From NCBI RefSeq assembly GCF_001027285.1, contig NZ_CP011509.1, positions 5,092,501 through 5,156,500 on the forward strand: a stretch of DNA of 64,000 nt. The letters run 5' to 3'. Origin of the DNA: Archangium gephyra. Lineage in GTDB: Bacteria > Myxococcota > Myxococcia > Myxococcales > Myxococcaceae. Under the pieces are notes generated by a model. It made no database searches. It was not told where the DNA came from and saw only the letters and a program-made list of their open reading frames with translations. Shown piece after piece: positions 16,744 through 23,883 of the stretch. The position numbers were made by a program, and so were the translations under genes. The first letter of the stretch is position 1. Every line of letters starts with the position of its first letter.

Positions 16744-17433
16744 TCATGGGTGGTTAGAAGCTGCCTCCATCCGTGTTGCACGTATGTCGCACACGGGCGC
16801 AAAGGGCCGGTCGAGAACCCCGACCGCCTCTCTGCGCGTGTCCGGGCTCAGGTGGGCATAGCGCTCCGTCGTGTCGATGGTCGCGTGCCCCATCAGCTCC
16901 TTGATGACCGTCAGCGGTATCCCCCTCATGGCGAGGTGGCTGCCGTAGGTGTGGCGCAGGTCGTGCCAGCCGATGCGGCTCTGCTCGCGGCAGATGGCCG
17001 CCAGCTTGAGAGCTCGGCGCAGGGGGCCGTTCATCAAGCCATCGGTGAGCGGCTGTCCGTCCTCCTGACAGAAGACGTAGGGGCCGCGCAGGTGCCGGTG
17101 CCTCCTGAGCGCTTCCAATGCTGAGCCGGGCAGGTCAACCGTGCGCTCACGCCCGCCCTTGGGCAAGCCCGAGACCCCGCGCCAGAGGGTGCGCCGGACA
17201 TGCAGCTTGCCGCGCTGCAAGTCCACGTCGGTCCACTGGGGCCCCATCAATTCGCCTTGCCGCAGCCCCGTCTTGAGCCTCACGAGCACGAGGGGTATCC
17301 ACTCGGGCTCAACGGCGGACACGAGCCGCTGGGCTTCCTCGAAGGTGAGGAAGTCAAACGCGGGCTTGGGCAGTTTCGCAAAGAGCCTCACGCACAGGCC
17401 CTGAGAGATGACCCACTGCTCTTCTGCGACCAA
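16744..17433 (-). CDS. Tyrosine recombinase/integrase, N-terminally truncated
   Basis: The catalytic domain of a phage-type integrase. The active-site set is visible: Arg in KTGLRQGELM, Lys in GLPKGGRERTV, HDLRHTYGSHL, and GHATIDTTERYAHL giving the second His and the Tyr. Only about 230 residues remain, against 350-400 for the family; the arm-binding and core-binding N-terminal domains are missing. The listed start is a TTG inside recognisable integrase sequence (reading SKLLLVAEEQ just upstream), so it is probably not a natural start. Readable homology stops at an inverted-repeat element at about 17444. I think this is an inactivated integrase, though the catalytic half is intact. Confidence 0.75.
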   Translation of the reverse strand: MVAEEQWVISQGLCVRLFAKLPKPAFDFLTFEEAQRLVSAVEPEWIPLVLVRLKTGLRQGELMGPQWTDVDLQRGKLHVRRTLWRGVSGLPKGGRERTVDLPGSALEALRRHRHLRGPYVFCQEDGQPLTDGLMNGPLRRALKLAAICREQSRIGWHDLRHTYGSHLAMRGIPLTVIKELMGHATIDTTERYAHLSPDTRREAVGVLDRPFAPVCDIRATRMEAASNHP

Positions 17434-17443
17434 GAGGAGTTTG

Positions 17444-17536
17444 CTTAAGACGTGTTCCGGTAGGCGCCATCCCGGGCAGGCTGCTCCCTCGGGCTGGGCG
17501 GCTTCTGGCGGCCCTACCGGAACAACACGTCCTTAG
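17444..17536. mobile_element. MITE-like inverted-repeat element
   Basis: About 93 bases with terminal inverted repeats. The left arm reads CTTAAGACGTGTTCCGGTAG and the right arm's complement reads CTAAGGACGTGTTGTTCCGG, the same apart from small changes and a 3-base indel. The ends sit in TTA/TA, which could be a TA target duplication. The core is GC-rich and non-coding. It falls exactly where the integrase's readable N-terminus stops. The alternative is a long attenuator hairpin or an excisionase site of the element. Confidence 0.5.
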
Positions 17537-17598
17537 CAGCCCGGCGAAGAGAGGCACGGGCGTTTCCGCAACCTCACGAGGAGCCGCGCTGAACCCGA

Positions 17599-17784
17599 AT
17601 GATGTTTCAAGGCATGTGGCTCATCCTGATTCGCACAATTACTTTGGTGCGGACTGACACTCTGCTGACATTCGCAGAACTTCTTGAGGCGAGAGGTATT
17701 GATCCCGCATCAAGCACGTATACCGTGCTGCTTGCTGAGCAAGCCTGCCTGCTAATGACTGAGCTACGCAAGGAGTCAACATGA
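17599..17784 (+). CDS. Small ORF upstream of and coupled to the exported protein gene
   Basis: A 61-residue ORF of no recognised family, Leu-rich and probably helical (TLLTFAELLEARGID, then VLLAEQACLLMTELRKEST). Its TGA overlaps the ATG of the next gene as ATGA, and it carries that gene's AAGGAG site within its last codons, which argues for a real coupled unit. Starts at 17599 or the following Met codons are possible; none has a strong ribosome-binding site. GC content is lower than in the surrounding chromosome, as for the rest of the cargo. Confidence 0.4.
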   Translation: MMFQGMWLILIRTITLVRTDTLLTFAELLEARGIDPASSTYTVLLAEQACLLMTELRKEST

Positions 17785-18167
17785 ATGCCCGAGTGCTTTG
17801 TGTCGGAAGTTTGTTGTTGTTCTTGCCGTTCTTTAGTGCTTTCGCAGGCTCCGGCAGTATGAATGGCCAGTGGACCATCAAAAGGGACTACACGCTTGAT
17901 GGCGTACTCAATTCTAATGAGACCCTGACCCTGACCCTGAATTCACACCACAACATCTTTACGGGGGCATACAACGCCATTGCAAACGACAGCATTTTCG
18001 AGGGAAGAACATACATGGCTCGGACCACTACCATTCTGGCCATGATCCAAGTCGATGCCACGTATTACGTGACCTATAGCGGTCGTCTGGTTGCGCCCGG
18101 CAGGTTCGTAGGTACGTGGTACGACGTTGAAGGCAATAGGGGGGATTTTGAACTGAGCCAGCCGTAG
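17781..18167 (+). CDS. Small exported hypothetical protein
   Basis: A 128-residue protein with a clear signal peptide (VLCVGSLLLFLPFFSAFAG). The mature part is beta-rich, with alternating polar/aromatic strands such as NGQWTIKRDYTLDG, TYYVTYSGRLV and GRFVGTWYDVEGNRGDFELS, suggesting a small beta-barrel or lipocalin-like fold. I do not recognise a family. AAGGAG lies 6 bases before the ATG. It is the main cargo of the integrative element and has about 50% GC, unlike its neighbours, which points to recent acquisition. Confidence 0.65.
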   Translation: MNARVLCVGSLLLFLPFFSAFAGSGSMNGQWTIKRDYTLDGVLNSNETLTLTLNSHHNIFTGAYNAIANDSIFEGRTYMARTTTILAMIQVDATYYVTYSGRLVAPGRFVGTWYDVEGNRGDFELSQP

Positions 18168-18701
18168 AGTACCCTCAAAATTGTTTGCGGACAGCACGAG
18201 AGTAGCAACACAGCATCTTCCGCTGCCTGCTCGACAGAAACCATCGTGCGCCGGAACCTCGCCCGGGCTGTCCTCCAGGGCGGCGCTTCCCCGCTACACT
18301 CGTACTAGTATTACAGTCGGGCTTTCCTCGGTGCAGGGGCCGTGTGTCTCAAAAGGGAAGTCCAACTGTAGTAGTAGAGCCGGTTCTGGTAGGGCTCATT
18401 CCTGGCTGGTCGCCCTTCGGGCAGCGGGCCAAATTAGTTTCCTACCCTTAACCAGCTCGTAGTTCCGGGCATCTCAGGGGTTCACCGAGGCGTCAGGCAC
18501 CGGCAACTGGTACACGGGCCAAGCCGGAGGCTTGGGGTCCCGTGCGCGGCGGAGCCATGTTGCACGTATGTCGCAGGAGCCTGCGGAATGACCTGGAACG
18601 GGGCGGGACAGGAGGGGACGCGGCGGGATACCAACCTCCAAGCATTCCGGGCGGTTGCGAGGTAAAGGCGCGATTCTGCTAGAGGTTTCGCACCGCCCGG
18701 C
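18168..18701. other. Non-coding remnant region with integrase-end fragment
   Basis: More than 500 bases without a supported gene. It contains an 18-base copy (18558-18575) of the sequence at 16774-16791 that encodes CDIRAT at the integrase C-terminus, in the same orientation. This suggests debris of a second, related integrase. Surrounding reading frames are broken. Confidence 0.5.
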
Positions 18702-18726
18702 GCGGGTTCGATTCCCGCCGCCTCCA
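18702..18726. repeat. Right att-like direct repeat (tRNA 3'-end fragment)
   Basis: Identical over 25 bases to 16703-16727, covering the T-arm and acceptor end of a tRNA. The preceding bases differ from those at the left copy and again do not complete a tRNA cloverleaf. Confidence 0.72.
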
Positions 18727-18752
18727 CTGGGTGCGGCAAGGCCGCCTGACGC

Positions 18753-19006
18753 CTACTTCCCGAAGAACTGGAGCGTATTGCCCTCCGGATCGCGAAGGTC
18801 TTCAGGCCGAGGTCCGGAGAGGTGACAAGCTTGTGGTTGAACACAACGCCCCGCTCGGCGAGCGTCTTTTCCCCCTTGCGACGTCGGCTACGTAGAAGCC
18901 GATCTTGGCGATGTCGGCTGGAAGTCCTGCAGCTTCAGCTTGTCATGGGGACCGAGCGTGGGCGGGGAGCGGACCTGCAGGAGCTCGAGGAGGTTCTCTT
19001 GGCCCT
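18753..19006 (-). pseudogene. Decayed glyoxalase/VOC-family gene fragment
   Basis: Read leftward across several frames, this stretch spells the C-terminal half of a vicinal-oxygen-chelate protein: ENLLELLQVRSPP, then DIAKIGFYVADV, then KGEKTLAERGVVFNHKLVTS, then LGLKTFAI, then DPEGNTLQFFGK and a stop at 18753-18755. The pieces lie in different frames, requiring at least three indels. The N-terminal half is absent, replaced by the end of the neighbouring gene. It is therefore a pseudogene, perhaps damaged during rearrangement next to the integrative element. Confidence 0.75.
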
Positions 19007-19017
19007 GGCGCTTGCTC

Positions 19018-19815
19018 TCAGGCCTTCATCAGCCCGTTCACCTGCGGATAGGGCATCGACTCGGCCGTGACCGGGGCCGACAGCCCATCCTTCAGGAAAC
19101 CGCCCGCCAGCCGCGCCGCATGGGCGTACATGGCCTCGGAGATCGCGCTGCCCGCCGTGATGCGCCGCACTCCCAGCTTCTCCAACTCGGCGGCGGGGGC
19201 GAGGGTAGGGCGGGCCATGATGTTCACCGGCAGGCGGGTGCCTTTCACCATGGCGGCGATATCCCCCATGTCGGTCATGCCCGCGGGAAAGATGCCGTCG
19301 GCGCCCGCCTCCTGATAGAGACCGGCGCGGCGGATGCATTCGGCGGCACGCTGGCTCTCGGGGACAAGCCCGCGCAGATAGACGTCGGTGCGGGCATTGA
19401 TGAAGATGTCGAGGCCTTCGCGCTTCAGGGCCGCGCGGATCGCTTTGATGCGGGCGACGAGGTTTTCGGGTGGCAGGCCGGCATCCTCGATGTTGACGCC
19501 CGCGACGCCCAGGCGCGCGACGGAGGTCACGGCGGCGGCCACTTCCTCCGGCGTGTTGCCGAAGCCGCGCTCCATGTCGAGGGTCAGGGGCACATCGATG
19601 GCGCGGGTGATGGCGCTGGCGGTCTGCAGCAGGCGTTCGAGCGGCAGGGCGTGGCCGTCTTTGTAGCCCCAGGCCCAGGCGACCCCGGCGCTGGTGGTGG
19701 CGACGGCCTTGCCGCCCAGGCTCTCGATGAGGCGCGCGCTCCCGGCGTCCCAGGCGTTGGCCAGGATCAGGATGCCGGACTGATGCAGGCGGCGGAAGTC
19801 AGCGGTCTTGGTCAT
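19018..19815 (-). CDS. Isocitrate lyase/PEP mutase family protein
   Basis: A 265-residue (beta/alpha)8 enzyme of the PEP mutase/2-methylisocitrate lyase superfamily. Signatures are ILANAWDAGSARLIE, the Mg-binding LDMERGFG, the GVAGVNIEDAGLPPE segment and INARTDVYLRG. The KKCGH catalytic loop of true isocitrate lyases is not present, so it is probably one of the many C-C or P-C lyase relatives with unassigned substrate. The ATG at 19815 is preceded by GGGAG; the longer frame upstream looks non-coding. Its end nearly abuts the decayed VOC fragment. Confidence 0.88.
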   Translation of the reverse strand: MTKTADFRRLHQSGILILANAWDAGSARLIESLGGKAVATTSAGVAWAWGYKDGHALPLERLLQTASAITRAIDVPLTLDMERGFGNTPEEVAAAVTSVARLGVAGVNIEDAGLPPENLVARIKAIRAALKREGLDIFINARTDVYLRGLVPESQRAAECIRRAGLYQEAGADGIFPAGMTDMGDIAAMVKGTRLPVNIMARPTLAPAAELEKLGVRRITAGSAISEAMYAHAARLAGGFLKDGLSAPVTAESMPYPQVNGLMKA

Positions 19816-19973
19816 TGTTTGCTCCCTGGAGGTTCCAATGGCCGCTTCTATCGCACGGCTGCTGCATGAGATCATCGAGGACAATCAGGTCCTGGTCCCT
19901 CCATGGGTTCAAATCCAGTCTCTCGGGTCATTGTGACCAGGAGGGTCCAGGTGTTTGCGCCTACGCTCGGGCC

Positions 19974-20648
19974 ATGACTTCTCGCCAGCCCCCTGTCTCG
20001 AAGTCCGTGGTGCTGCTGTTCCTCCTCCTGCTGCTCATGCCTCGCGCGGGTCTCGCCGCCGAGGACGCACCCCTGGTCTCCCTGGACGCCGCTCCCACCA
20101 CGCTGGCCCCCACCTCGAATACCGAGGAGCACGGGCCCTCGCTGCTGGAGGAGCCCGCCTTCGGTGATGACCAGCGGAACAGAGCCCCCCTCGCACTTCG
20201 TCTGCTCGCGGAAGTGGGCGGGGGCGTGGCGACGACACTGGCGGGAGGGCTCGCGGGTCTCGTGCTGTGCCAGGTCGCCAACCTGTCTCAGGGCGAATGG
20301 GGCTGCATCGCCCCCGTTTTCGTCGGGCTCGCCGTGGGTACGGCGGTGTCTCCTCTGGGGGTCTGGTGGGGCGGAGAAGCCGTGGGCGGAGATGGACGCC
20401 TGTCGGCCGCATTCTGGGGGGGGATCGTGGGGGGCTTGGTGGGAGGCCTGCTGGTGGGCTCCCTCATGGGCGGAGGCCTGGTCTCCGTCCTTCCCGTGTT
20501 CGGCATGATTACAATTGGAGCCTCCCTGGGCTACGAGTTGTCACAGCGCCCGGAGTCACCGGAACCGAGCGCTGCTCACCCGCGCATCCAGCCCATGCTG
20601 GCCTTCGACGGCCGAGGGGGAATGCTCGGTCTGAGCGGCCGCTTCTGA
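19974..20648 (+). CDS. Membrane/exported hypothetical protein
   Basis: A 224-residue protein. A signal peptide (VVLLFLLLLLMPRAGLAAED) is followed by a polar spacer of about 45 residues and then Gly-rich hydrophobic segments around residues 75-100, 110-130 and 140-180, likely membrane-spanning hairpins. The end is polar (PSAAHPRIQPMLAFDGRGG). I do not recognise a family. The ATG at 19974 begins the signal peptide. The Gly-rich helices resemble small envelope-spanning proteins of unknown role. Confidence 0.65.
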   Translation: MTSRQPPVSKSVVLLFLLLLLMPRAGLAAEDAPLVSLDAAPTTLAPTSNTEEHGPSLLEEPAFGDDQRNRAPLALRLLAEVGGGVATTLAGGLAGLVLCQVANLSQGEWGCIAPVFVGLAVGTAVSPLGVWWGGEAVGGDGRLSAAFWGGIVGGLVGGLLVGSLMGGGLVSVLPVFGMITIGASLGYELSQRPESPEPSAAHPRIQPMLAFDGRGGMLGLSGRF

Positions 20649-20829
20649 GTGCCCGGCCCGGCGGCGCTGTTCGTCACCTGGCCACGCTCATGAAGGGGGA
20701 AGCGGCAAGCACGACGCCGCTGCTCAGGCCCTGGCCCGTGACCAGCAGCAGCAGGCTGGTCGAGGCGCGCGGGGTGAGTTGGCTCAGGATGCCGATGTGC
20801 CGGGCATCGCCCACCGTGCGCAGCGCCAC

Positions 20830-21630
20830 TCACTGCCCGAGTGACTGGGGCGGCGGTCTGGCGCTGAAGGCGGGCGAGTAGCACTCCCCTTGGTGCTCGT
20901 AGAGGACGTCCGGGCACGGGGCCTTGAGCTTGTGCGGCAACCAGCAGGCGCCGACCAGCTCGACCTCGGCGTAGCGGGTGCAGGGAGGGCGCTTCTGCCC
21001 CTTGAAGGGCTCACGCGGCAGCGGACGTGCGAGCACGAACTCCCCAGCATCCGCGGTGTCCACGAGCCCCCCATGGGTGGGCTGGTCCGGATTTCCACTT
21101 CCGGTGGGCTCCTCGTGGCTCATGAGGGCGGGTGGGGTGAGCGTTGCGGACTCCTGGTCACTTGAAGCTTGGGGCTCTTCGGCCAGACGCACCCATGCGA
21201 AGAACAGGGTGCACACCACGGCAGTGCCCGCCAACGCCAGCCCCAGGCGCCACCGGAGACGCGGCTCATCGGCGTCGGAGAGCGCTCGGGTCATGCGTCT
21301 CACTCCCGCGCGGACCCCCTCCAACAGGAACACCAGCGCCTCTACCGAGTGCTTGTCGGGGGCCACGGACCAGCGAGAGTCCTCGACCTCCATGGCGATG
21401 TAGCTCGGTGTGATGGAGGAGATGATGCGCACCCGCCAGTCCTTCAGCAGTGCCACGTCCTCCTCGGCGGCCGGCTTGAGCACCAGGGCCGTGGCCCCGC
21501 TCTCCTCGTGCCTGGCGCGGTAGAGCTCGCCCGGGCTGTCAGCCGGCTGGGGCACCTGCTCCTCGAGTTGATAGGGCCCCAATTGCGTCCGCTCCTCCCA
21601 GCTCGTCTCGGGCTTCTTCTTCTCGTCCAT
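20830..21630 (-). CDS. Membrane protein with kinase-like N-terminal remnant
   Basis: A 266-residue protein that looks like a shortened myxobacterial Ser/Thr-kinase relative. The opening LGPYQLEEQV...ELYRARHEESG resembles the glycine-loop strand of a kinase domain, but no VAxK, HRD or DFG motif follows. A transmembrane helix (LGLALAGTAVVCTLFFAWV) lies near residues 129-147. A periplasmic tail ends with Cys-containing RYAEVELVGACWLPHKLKAP and YEHQGECYSP, a tail I associate with myxobacterial kinase-like membrane proteins. It cannot phosphorylate by the usual mechanism. The ATG at 21630 has GAGGAG upstream. It may be a pseudokinase or a binding protein. Confidence 0.6.
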   Translation of the reverse strand: MDEKKKPETSWEERTQLGPYQLEEQVPQPADSPGELYRARHEESGATALVLKPAAEEDVALLKDWRVRIISSITPSYIAMEVEDSRWSVAPDKHSVEALVFLLEGVRAGVRRMTRALSDADEPRLRWRLGLALAGTAVVCTLFFAWVRLAEEPQASSDQESATLTPPALMSHEEPTGSGNPDQPTHGGLVDTADAGEFVLARPLPREPFKGQKRPPCTRYAEVELVGACWLPHKLKAPCPDVLYEHQGECYSPAFSARPPPQSLGQ

Positions 21631-21983
21631 GCGTGCTCCTCGCGGGCCTCGCCGCCAACCGGAGGCCCGAGCCGCTTGTTCGCATGGAGCCGAGCCTTCG
21701 AGCCAGGAGTTGCTCGGTGCCTCCGGGGCGTCCTACCGCACAGGTGCGCTGTCGGTCCTGGGAAGGGGGGCCCGCGCGTCAGGCGGTCAGACCATGCCGC
21801 CGTTGGCGCGACGGTGGTCATCATCGACTGGCTGACGCGAAGCTTCGCCGCGCCTTGAAGCCGGGACGTCGCGCCTCGGCTGATGGGCCACGCGACCCTC
21901 GAGATGACCATGCGGTAGGCCCACCTCGCGCTAGAAGCCTGGCAACCCCTCGAGCTTGCCAGGCGTCCCAGGCCTGGTGGGGG
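21631..21983. other. Intergenic region, no supported gene
   Basis: About 350 bases between two leftward genes. Open frames on both strands lack starts with ribosome-binding sites and show no recognisable sequence. It presumably holds the promoter of the kinase-like gene and the 3' end of the ThDP-enzyme transcript. Confidence 0.45.
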
Positions 21984-23768
21984 CTAATCCTTCCGAGGCT
22001 TGAATTGCTCCATCATGCCCTTGAGGGACTGCCGGAGGATTCCGCCGGTGTGCGCATCGCCCTTCATCATGGATTGGGCGAAGTGCTTCGCCTGCTCGAT
22101 GGAGATGTGGGGGGGCAGGGGCGGTACGTCCGGGTCCACGTACGCCTCGAAAACCACGGGCTTGTTGGCGCTCAGGGCCTCGTCCCACGCGCGGGCGAGC
22201 TGCTCGGGCCGGTCCACGCGGATGCCCTTGAGCCCCACGGAGTCCGCGTACCGCGCATAGGGGAAGTCGGGCAGGTCTTGCGAGGCCGGGAGCTTCGGGT
22301 CCCCCGCCAGCACGCGCTGCTCCCACGTCACCTGGTTGAGGTCGCGGTTGTTGAGCACCAGCACGATGAAGCGCGGGTCCTTCCACTCCTTCCAGTATTT
22401 GGCCACGGTGATGAGCTCGGCGTTGCCGTTCATCTGCATGGCACCATCGCCCACCATGGCGATGACGGGCCGGTGCGGGAAGGCGAACTTGGCGCCAATG
22501 GCATACGGCACGCCGCACCCCATGGTGGCCAGGTTGCCCGACAGTGAAGCCATCATTCCCTTGCGCACCTTGAGGTCCCTCGCGAACCAGTTGGTCGCCG
22601 AGCCCGAGTCCGCCGTGAGGATGACGTCGCCGGGCAGCTTCGGCGACAGCTCCCAAAAGACACGCTGCGGGTTGAGGGGGTCCGCGGCGTTCATCGCCTG
22701 TCCCTCCAGCACCTTCCACCACTGGCGGATGCCTTTCTCGAGCGACTCGCGCCAGCCCCGGTCCTCCTTGCGCTTGAGCAGGGGAATCAGCGCGCGCAGC
22801 GTCTCCTTGGAGTCTCCCGTGAGCGGCACTTCCATGGGGTAGCGGATGGCGAGCATGCGGCCGTCCAGGTCGATCTGCACCCCGCGCGCCTGGCCATCCG
22901 GAGGGAGGAACTCCGAGTAGGGGAAGCTGGTGCCCACCATGAGGAGGGTGTCGCAGCCCATCATCATGTCCCAACTGGGCCGGGTGCCCAGCAGGCCGAT
23001 GGAGCCGGTGACGAAGGGCAGCTCATCCGGCAGCACCGCCTTGCCCAGCAGCGCCTTGGCCACGCCCGTGCCGAGCAGGTCCGCCACCTCGATGATCTCT
23101 TCCTCCGCGCCCAGGGCCCCCGCGCCCACGAGCATCGCCACCTTCTTGCCGGCGTTGAGCACGTCCGCCGCGCGCCGCAGGTCCTTCTCCTGGGGAATCA
23201 CGCGGGGCTCACAGTAGCCCACGCTGGAGTGGATGGAGCCGTGCTTGTGCGGCGGAGACTGGTAAGGCTCCTCTTGAATGTCATTGGGGATGATGACGCA
23301 CGTCACGGTGCGCTCGGCCCGGGCGATGCGCAGGGCCCGGTCCACCGCGTGGCGGATGGCCGAGGGGTGGCTGACCTGGGTGACGTACTCGGAGGCCACG
23401 TCCTTGAAGAGCGAGAGCAGGTCCACCTCCTGTTGGTAGTGGCCGCCCAGGCCCATGCTCTTCTGCTGGCCCACGATGGCCACCACGGGTTGGTGGTCCA
23501 GCTTCGCGTCATAGAGGCCGTTGAGCAGGTGGATGGCGCCGGGGCCCGAGGTGGCCAGGCACACGCCAGGCTCGCCGGTGAACTTGGCGTGGGCGCACGC
23601 CATGAAGGCCGCCATCTCCTCGTGGCGCGTCTGGATGAACTGGAGCTCGGAGTTGCGCCCGAGCGCGCCGAGGATGCCGTTGATGCCGTCGCCCGGGTAG
23701 CCGTAGATGCGGCGGACGCCCCACTGCGTGAGGCGGTAGAGCAGGTAGTCGCTGACGGTGGCACTCAT
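21984..23768 (-). CDS. Thiamine-diphosphate-dependent enzyme (pyruvate oxidase/acetolactate synthase-like)
   Basis: A 594-residue ThDP enzyme with the three domains of the pyruvate oxidase/acetolactate synthase family. The catalytic Glu lies in QTRHEEMAAFMA (about residue 49), the PP-domain cofactor motif is VGDGAMQMNG (about 440) ending in LVLNN, and the first domain has YGYPGDGINGILGA. The likely chemistry is decarboxylation of pyruvate or a related 2-keto acid; PoxB-type quinone-linked oxidase is a plausible close relative but the membrane-binding C-terminal peptide is not evident. The ATG at 23768 begins the conserved domain. The heparinase gene ends 115 bases upstream on the same strand. 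Confidence 0.88.
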   Translation of the reverse strand: MSATVSDYLLYRLTQWGVRRIYGYPGDGINGILGALGRNSELQFIQTRHEEMAAFMACAHAKFTGEPGVCLATSGPGAIHLLNGLYDAKLDHQPVVAIVGQQKSMGLGGHYQQEVDLLSLFKDVASEYVTQVSHPSAIRHAVDRALRIARAERTVTCVIIPNDIQEEPYQSPPHKHGSIHSSVGYCEPRVIPQEKDLRRAADVLNAGKKVAMLVGAGALGAEEEIIEVADLLGTGVAKALLGKAVLPDELPFVTGSIGLLGTRPSWDMMMGCDTLLMVGTSFPYSEFLPPDGQARGVQIDLDGRMLAIRYPMEVPLTGDSKETLRALIPLLKRKEDRGWRESLEKGIRQWWKVLEGQAMNAADPLNPQRVFWELSPKLPGDVILTADSGSATNWFARDLKVRKGMMASLSGNLATMGCGVPYAIGAKFAFPHRPVIAMVGDGAMQMNGNAELITVAKYWKEWKDPRFIVLVLNNRDLNQVTWEQRVLAGDPKLPASQDLPDFPYARYADSVGLKGIRVDRPEQLARAWDEALSANKPVVFEAYVDPDVPPLPPHISIEQAKHFAQSMMKGDAHTGGILRQSLKGMMEQFKPRKD

Positions 23769-23883
23769 GGGGGCTCCCCAGGCTTCGAGCGGTGTGTTGC
23801 CGCTCAAACTGGACATGCCCGGCGAGGCGGTGAAAGGCGGACAGCGGCCTTCCCACCGAGCCCCTCCTCGTCCGTCCCAGGGC

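Larger units (their letters stand above)
16703..18726. mobile_element. Small integrative element remnant bounded by tRNA-end repeats
   Basis: About 2.0 kb bounded by 25-base identical direct repeats derived from a tRNA 3' end. It contains a tyrosine integrase reading toward the left repeat, an inverted-repeat element, and two coupled ORFs of visibly lower GC than the flanks. This is the standard anatomy of tRNA-targeted islands. Neither end carries an intact tRNA and the integrase is truncated, so the element is probably dead or nested in an older insertion. Confidence 0.65.

Noticed and set aside
18181-18462. A 93-codon plus ORF in the island's right half
   Set aside because: No ribosome-binding site, no recognisable composition or signal, and it lies in a region of broken frames.
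19895-19935. A third tRNA-like fragment (GGGTTCAAATCC core) upstream of the 19974 gene
   Set aside because: The T-arm stem does not pair properly and no acceptor stem can be formed, so I cannot support a tRNA or an attachment site.
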